Positions 4,547-6,682 of a DNA stretch of 6,682 nucleotides are shown piece after piece. This DNA comes from Bacteroidales bacterium 45-6. GTDB lineage: Bacteria; Bacteroidota; Bacteroidia; Bacteroidales; Dysgonomonadaceae. The notes under the pieces are model-generated. The model saw only the letters and a list, made by a program, of their open reading frames with translations, did no database searches and was not told the origin of the DNA. Numbering within the stretch: position 1 is the first letter of the stretch; each line of letters opens with the position of its first letter. Both the position numbers and the translations under genes were made by a program. Location of the stretch: NCBI GenBank assembly GCA_001897035.1, contig MKRS01000560.1, positions 1 to 6,682 of the forward strand. The letters are read 5' to 3'.

Positions 4547-6205
4547 ATGAAAAAAAAACGTCACGCTCTTGTTTTTCTCTTAATGTTCGTCCTTGCCTCC
4601 TGCGGCAAACACTACACCCACCATCCGAAGATCCTTGCTGCCGAAAAATCCCTTGCCAGTTCGCCCGATAGTAGCCTCAGGCTACTCCTGTCAGTCTCGT
4701 CGCCCCAGGCCTTGCCTGAAGCCGACCGGGCGGCCTGGTGTCTGCATTATGCGCATGCGATGTATAAATTGCAGAAAGAAGACTCCGTTCCGAACTCCTT
4801 AATAGATATTGCTATAAAGTATTACGATGGAAGCAGCCTTTACAAATACAGTGGTACAGCTTACTATTTGAAAGGGTGCTATGCCGAGTCGCACAAAAAG
4901 CCACGTAAAGCGCTGCTCTATTACAAAAAGGCACTGCTCCTGCTTGAAAACACTCAGGAATACGATATAAGGGGATTAACAGCCTTGAACATCGTGTATC
5001 TTTATTATGGGCAGAAGGTTATCCGTGAAGCCGAAAGCTATGCTTTTGAAGCCAAAAAAGATTTCGAATTGTCGGGCAATAAAAATTACCAGATGTACTG
5101 CTACCAGATGATCGGAGAATTTTATTACAATTCCTATTCCCCGACCGACAGCATACTGCGCTATTACGAAAAGGCCGGTCGGTTAGCCAAAGTATTGGGA
5201 AATGAAACGATGTATTATTTCATCCAAGGGCTGAAAGGATCTACATTGTATGCCTCGCAGCCCCAAAAAGCAATAAGATTGCTCAAGGAAGCGTATAATC
5301 ACGATCAAGCAAACCAAGAGATCCACAACATATTTCTTTCATATTGTTATGCCCAGATTCAAAAACCCGACTCCGCAGCATACTATCTCAGATTAGTAGA
5401 AAATTCCAAAAGTAGGATACAGGACTCCCTCGCCTACTATGCCAGCCGCTCTTATATTAACGCAACAAGAAAAAACTACCAACAAGCTTATGAAGACGCG
5501 AAGAAAGCATATATCTTAAACGAGAAGAATTTTCAAGGCAAGATCAAAGATCAGCTATACCGCATCGACAAACAATACGACCTCACCGAAAAGCAGAAGG
5601 AAAACCTCGAACTAAAAATTGCCAACCAGGGTAAGGTGTTGCTGATCAGCGCAACGGTCATCCTGTTGCTGGGCGCATGCATCTTTTCCATCATTATAAG
5701 AAACAAGAGCAAGCGACGGCAGGCTGAACTTGAAACGAAAAACAAAAAGTTGCAATACGAGATGGAGGTGAAAAAACTCGAACATCAAAAGAAACACGCC
5801 CTGCTGTTGGCTAAGCTCAAACAGAAACTGGAACTCACGCTCGAATTTCGCAGGATGCAGAACCGCCCAGCCGCCATTGAGAAACAAGAGGAGATAATGG
5901 ACAGGATCATCCGCACCGTGATACTCCACAAAGGTGAGTGGGACTACTACGTGAAAGAAGTGGATGAACTTTCTGGAAATAAACTTCAAGAGATGCAGGA
6001 GAAGCATAAGGATGTGACCAAAAGCGACCTGATCGTGATCGCCCTCCTCTACTTGGGAATCAACATCGGCGACTCGTGCCTGCTGCTGGGAATGGCCAAG
6101 GAAACCATGTACACCCGCCGGAAGCGGATACGCAAGCACCTCGAAATAGCCGACGAAACGGAACTGGAAGAGTGGCTGGCAGCAACGCTGCAAACCGCTC
6201 ATTGA
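4547..6205 (+). CDS. Lipid-anchored TPR protein with transmembrane helix and C-terminal HTH (one-component regulator)
   Basis: A 552-residue protein. Residues 1-19 are a lipoprotein signal (MKKKRHALVFLLMFVLASC, lipobox LASC). Residues about 35-340 are helical tetratricopeptide-type repeats, for example YLKGCYAESHKKPRKALLYY and YYEKAGRLAKVLGNETMYY. A transmembrane helix spans about 364-384 (VLLISATVILLLGACIFSIII), followed by basic RNKSKRR and a coiled coil to about 440. The C-terminal region 492-534 looks like a LuxR/sigma-region-4-type HTH (IALLYLGINIGDSCLLLGMA, then KETMYTRRKRIRKHLEI). The TPR part would face the periplasm and the HTH the cytoplasm, so the protein can carry an envelope signal straight to DNA. 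I chose the ATG at 4547 because it starts the lipoprotein signal. An in-frame ATG at 4484 has a GGGGAG upstream but would put 21 residues before the signal. It is divergent from the envelope-gene cluster it probably controls; the signal is unknown. Confidence 0.88.
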   Translation: MKKKRHALVFLLMFVLASCGKHYTHHPKILAAEKSLASSPDSSLRLLLSVSSPQALPEADRAAWCLHYAHAMYKLQKEDSVPNSLIDIAIKYYDGSSLYKYSGTAYYLKGCYAESHKKPRKALLYYKKALLLLENTQEYDIRGLTALNIVYLYYGQKVIREAESYAFEAKKDFELSGNKNYQMYCYQMIGEFYYNSYSPTDSILRYYEKAGRLAKVLGNETMYYFIQGLKGSTLYASQPQKAIRLLKEAYNHDQANQEIHNIFLSYCYAQIQKPDSAAYYLRLVENSKSRIQDSLAYYASRSYINATRKNYQQAYEDAKKAYILNEKNFQGKIKDQLYRIDKQYDLTEKQKENLELKIANQGKVLLISATVILLLGACIFSIIIRNKSKRRQAELETKNKKLQYEMEVKKLEHQKKHALLLAKLKQKLELTLEFRRMQNRPAAIEKQEEIMDRIIRTVILHKGEWDYYVKEVDELSGNKLQEMQEKHKDVTKSDLIVIALLYLGINIGDSCLLLGMAKETMYTRRKRIRKHLEIADETELEEWLAATLQTAH

Positions 6206-6340
6206 TGAGGAAATGAGAGTGGAGGCAACTGCTTGAAACAACAACGCTCTCCCCCCACTAACGCGCCCTATATTTTAGCAGCCGAACCCTTTTTCGCTTC
6301 TCATGTCATTCTAAACCGATGACTATTATCTATTTGATAT
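6206..6340. other. Convergent intergenic gap
   Basis: This 135-bp gap lies between the ends of the TPR-HTH gene and hemN. Short complementary pieces exist (AGTGG with CCACT, GAGAG with CTCTC, about 25-40 bases apart), and TTTGA-TAT-TCAAA (6333-6345) overlaps the hemN stop. None is a convincing intrinsic terminator. AAACCGAT occurs twice, near 6313 and at 6343. Confidence 0.35.
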
Positions 6341-6682
6341 TCAAACCGATTTCGAAAACCGTTTGTCGGTATTCAACATAAGCTTATCCAGTGAGGCAGC
6401 CACGTTTCTCACAAAAGGGGTAGCGGCCTGGCTCATCGTAATTTTCTCTTCGGAGAAGTCGATCACACCGTCCTTGGCAAATTCATGGAGACGCTTTTCA
6501 TCGTAGTTCAATGCTTTTTTCACCTCCTCCACGCCAACAGAGAATGCGGAAGCTACATCTGGCCAACGCACTTCGTAGTTGCACATCAGCTCGGAAATCA
6601 CCTCGCGGGCAATTTGTTCTTCCCCGTTCAGCACATAGCCCTTCACCACGGGTAGCTCGTCCCGCTCCACACGGGCGATGTA
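6341..6682 (-). CDS. hemN: Oxygen-independent coproporphyrinogen III oxidase, C-terminal end (5' part beyond window)
   Basis: The frame is open to the right edge, giving 113 residues that end in TGA at 6341-6343. The stretch YIARVERDELPVVKGYVLNG, followed by EEQIAREVISELMCNYEVRW, corresponds to the C-terminal helical domain of HemN (E. coli: WRGIALTRDDCIRRDVIKSL, then ICNF). The ending PFVRNVAASLDKLM ... RFSKSV parallels LLIRNICMCFDTYL ... QQFSRVI. HemN is a cytoplasmic radical-SAM enzyme that converts coproporphyrinogen III to protoporphyrinogen IX in haem synthesis without oxygen. Its CxxxCxxC cluster motif would be in the missing N-terminal part, so activity cannot be judged here. The first in-window start-like codon, a GTG at 6668-6670, is internal and not the gene start. 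It converges on the TPR-HTH gene and need not be functionally linked to it. Confidence 0.9.
   Translation of the reverse strand, partial: YIARVERDELPVVKGYVLNGEEQIAREVISELMCNYEVRWPDVASAFSVGVEEVKKALNYDEKRLHEFAKDGVIDFSEEKITMSQAATPFVRNVAASLDKLMLNTDKRFSKSV

Noticed and set aside
5612..6244. Minus-strand open frame of 210 codons
   Set aside because: Antisense to the transmembrane, coiled-coil and HTH part of the regulator. Its composition (Phe, Leu, Gln rich) is typical of a shadow frame.

Overview
The window looks like a chromosomal segment from a member of the Bacteroidales (Bacteroides/Parabacteroides type). This rests on several observations: short OmpA/PorT-like outer-membrane beta-barrels with a Bacteroidetes look, lipoproteins with an acidic stretch after the lipobox cysteine, a TPR/transmembrane/HTH lipoprotein regulator of a type I associate with this phylum, weak or absent Shine-Dalgarno sites, and several matches to the Bacteroidetes -7 promoter element TAnnTTTG. 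Genus assignment is not possible from sequence reading alone.

Layout. (1) 1-405, minus: the N-terminal part of an exported ankyrin-repeat protein that runs off the left edge. (2) 514-1158, minus: a Crp/Fnr-family regulator. The 108-bp gap between these two holds a -7 box and a perfect CRP-type palindrome (GTGA-N6-TCAC) about 41 bp upstream of the predicted start of ankyrin-gene transcription, which suggests the regulator activates its neighbour. (3) 1159-1569: a long spacer with a hairpin, a possible 36-codon mini-gene and one copy of an 80-bp imperfect palindromic repeat. (4) 1648-2328, minus: an outer-membrane beta-barrel protein interrupted by an in-frame TAG. The missing last strand, ending in the expected Phe, is still readable down to 1570. 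(5) 2329-2740: an AT-rich leader plus the second repeat copy. (6) 2741-3424, minus: a second, intact beta-barrel protein. (7) 3537-4295, minus: a lipoprotein of unknown function. (8) 4547-6205, plus, divergent from the lipoprotein: a lipid-anchored TPR protein with a transmembrane helix, coiled coil and C-terminal HTH. (9) 6341-6682, minus: the C-terminal end of hemN, running off the right edge.

How the parts may work together. The TPR-HTH protein is built to sense something in the periplasm and act on DNA from the inner membrane. It is divergent from the three minus-strand envelope genes (lipoprotein, beta-barrel, beta-barrel), so it is the natural candidate to control them. The Crp/Fnr protein and exported ankyrin protein form a second likely regulatory pair. 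Nothing here is a recognisable mobile element, CRISPR array, rRNA or tRNA. The most notable features are the nonsense-truncated barrel, the well-placed CRP-type box, and the paired palindromic repeats lying just 3' of the two barrel genes.
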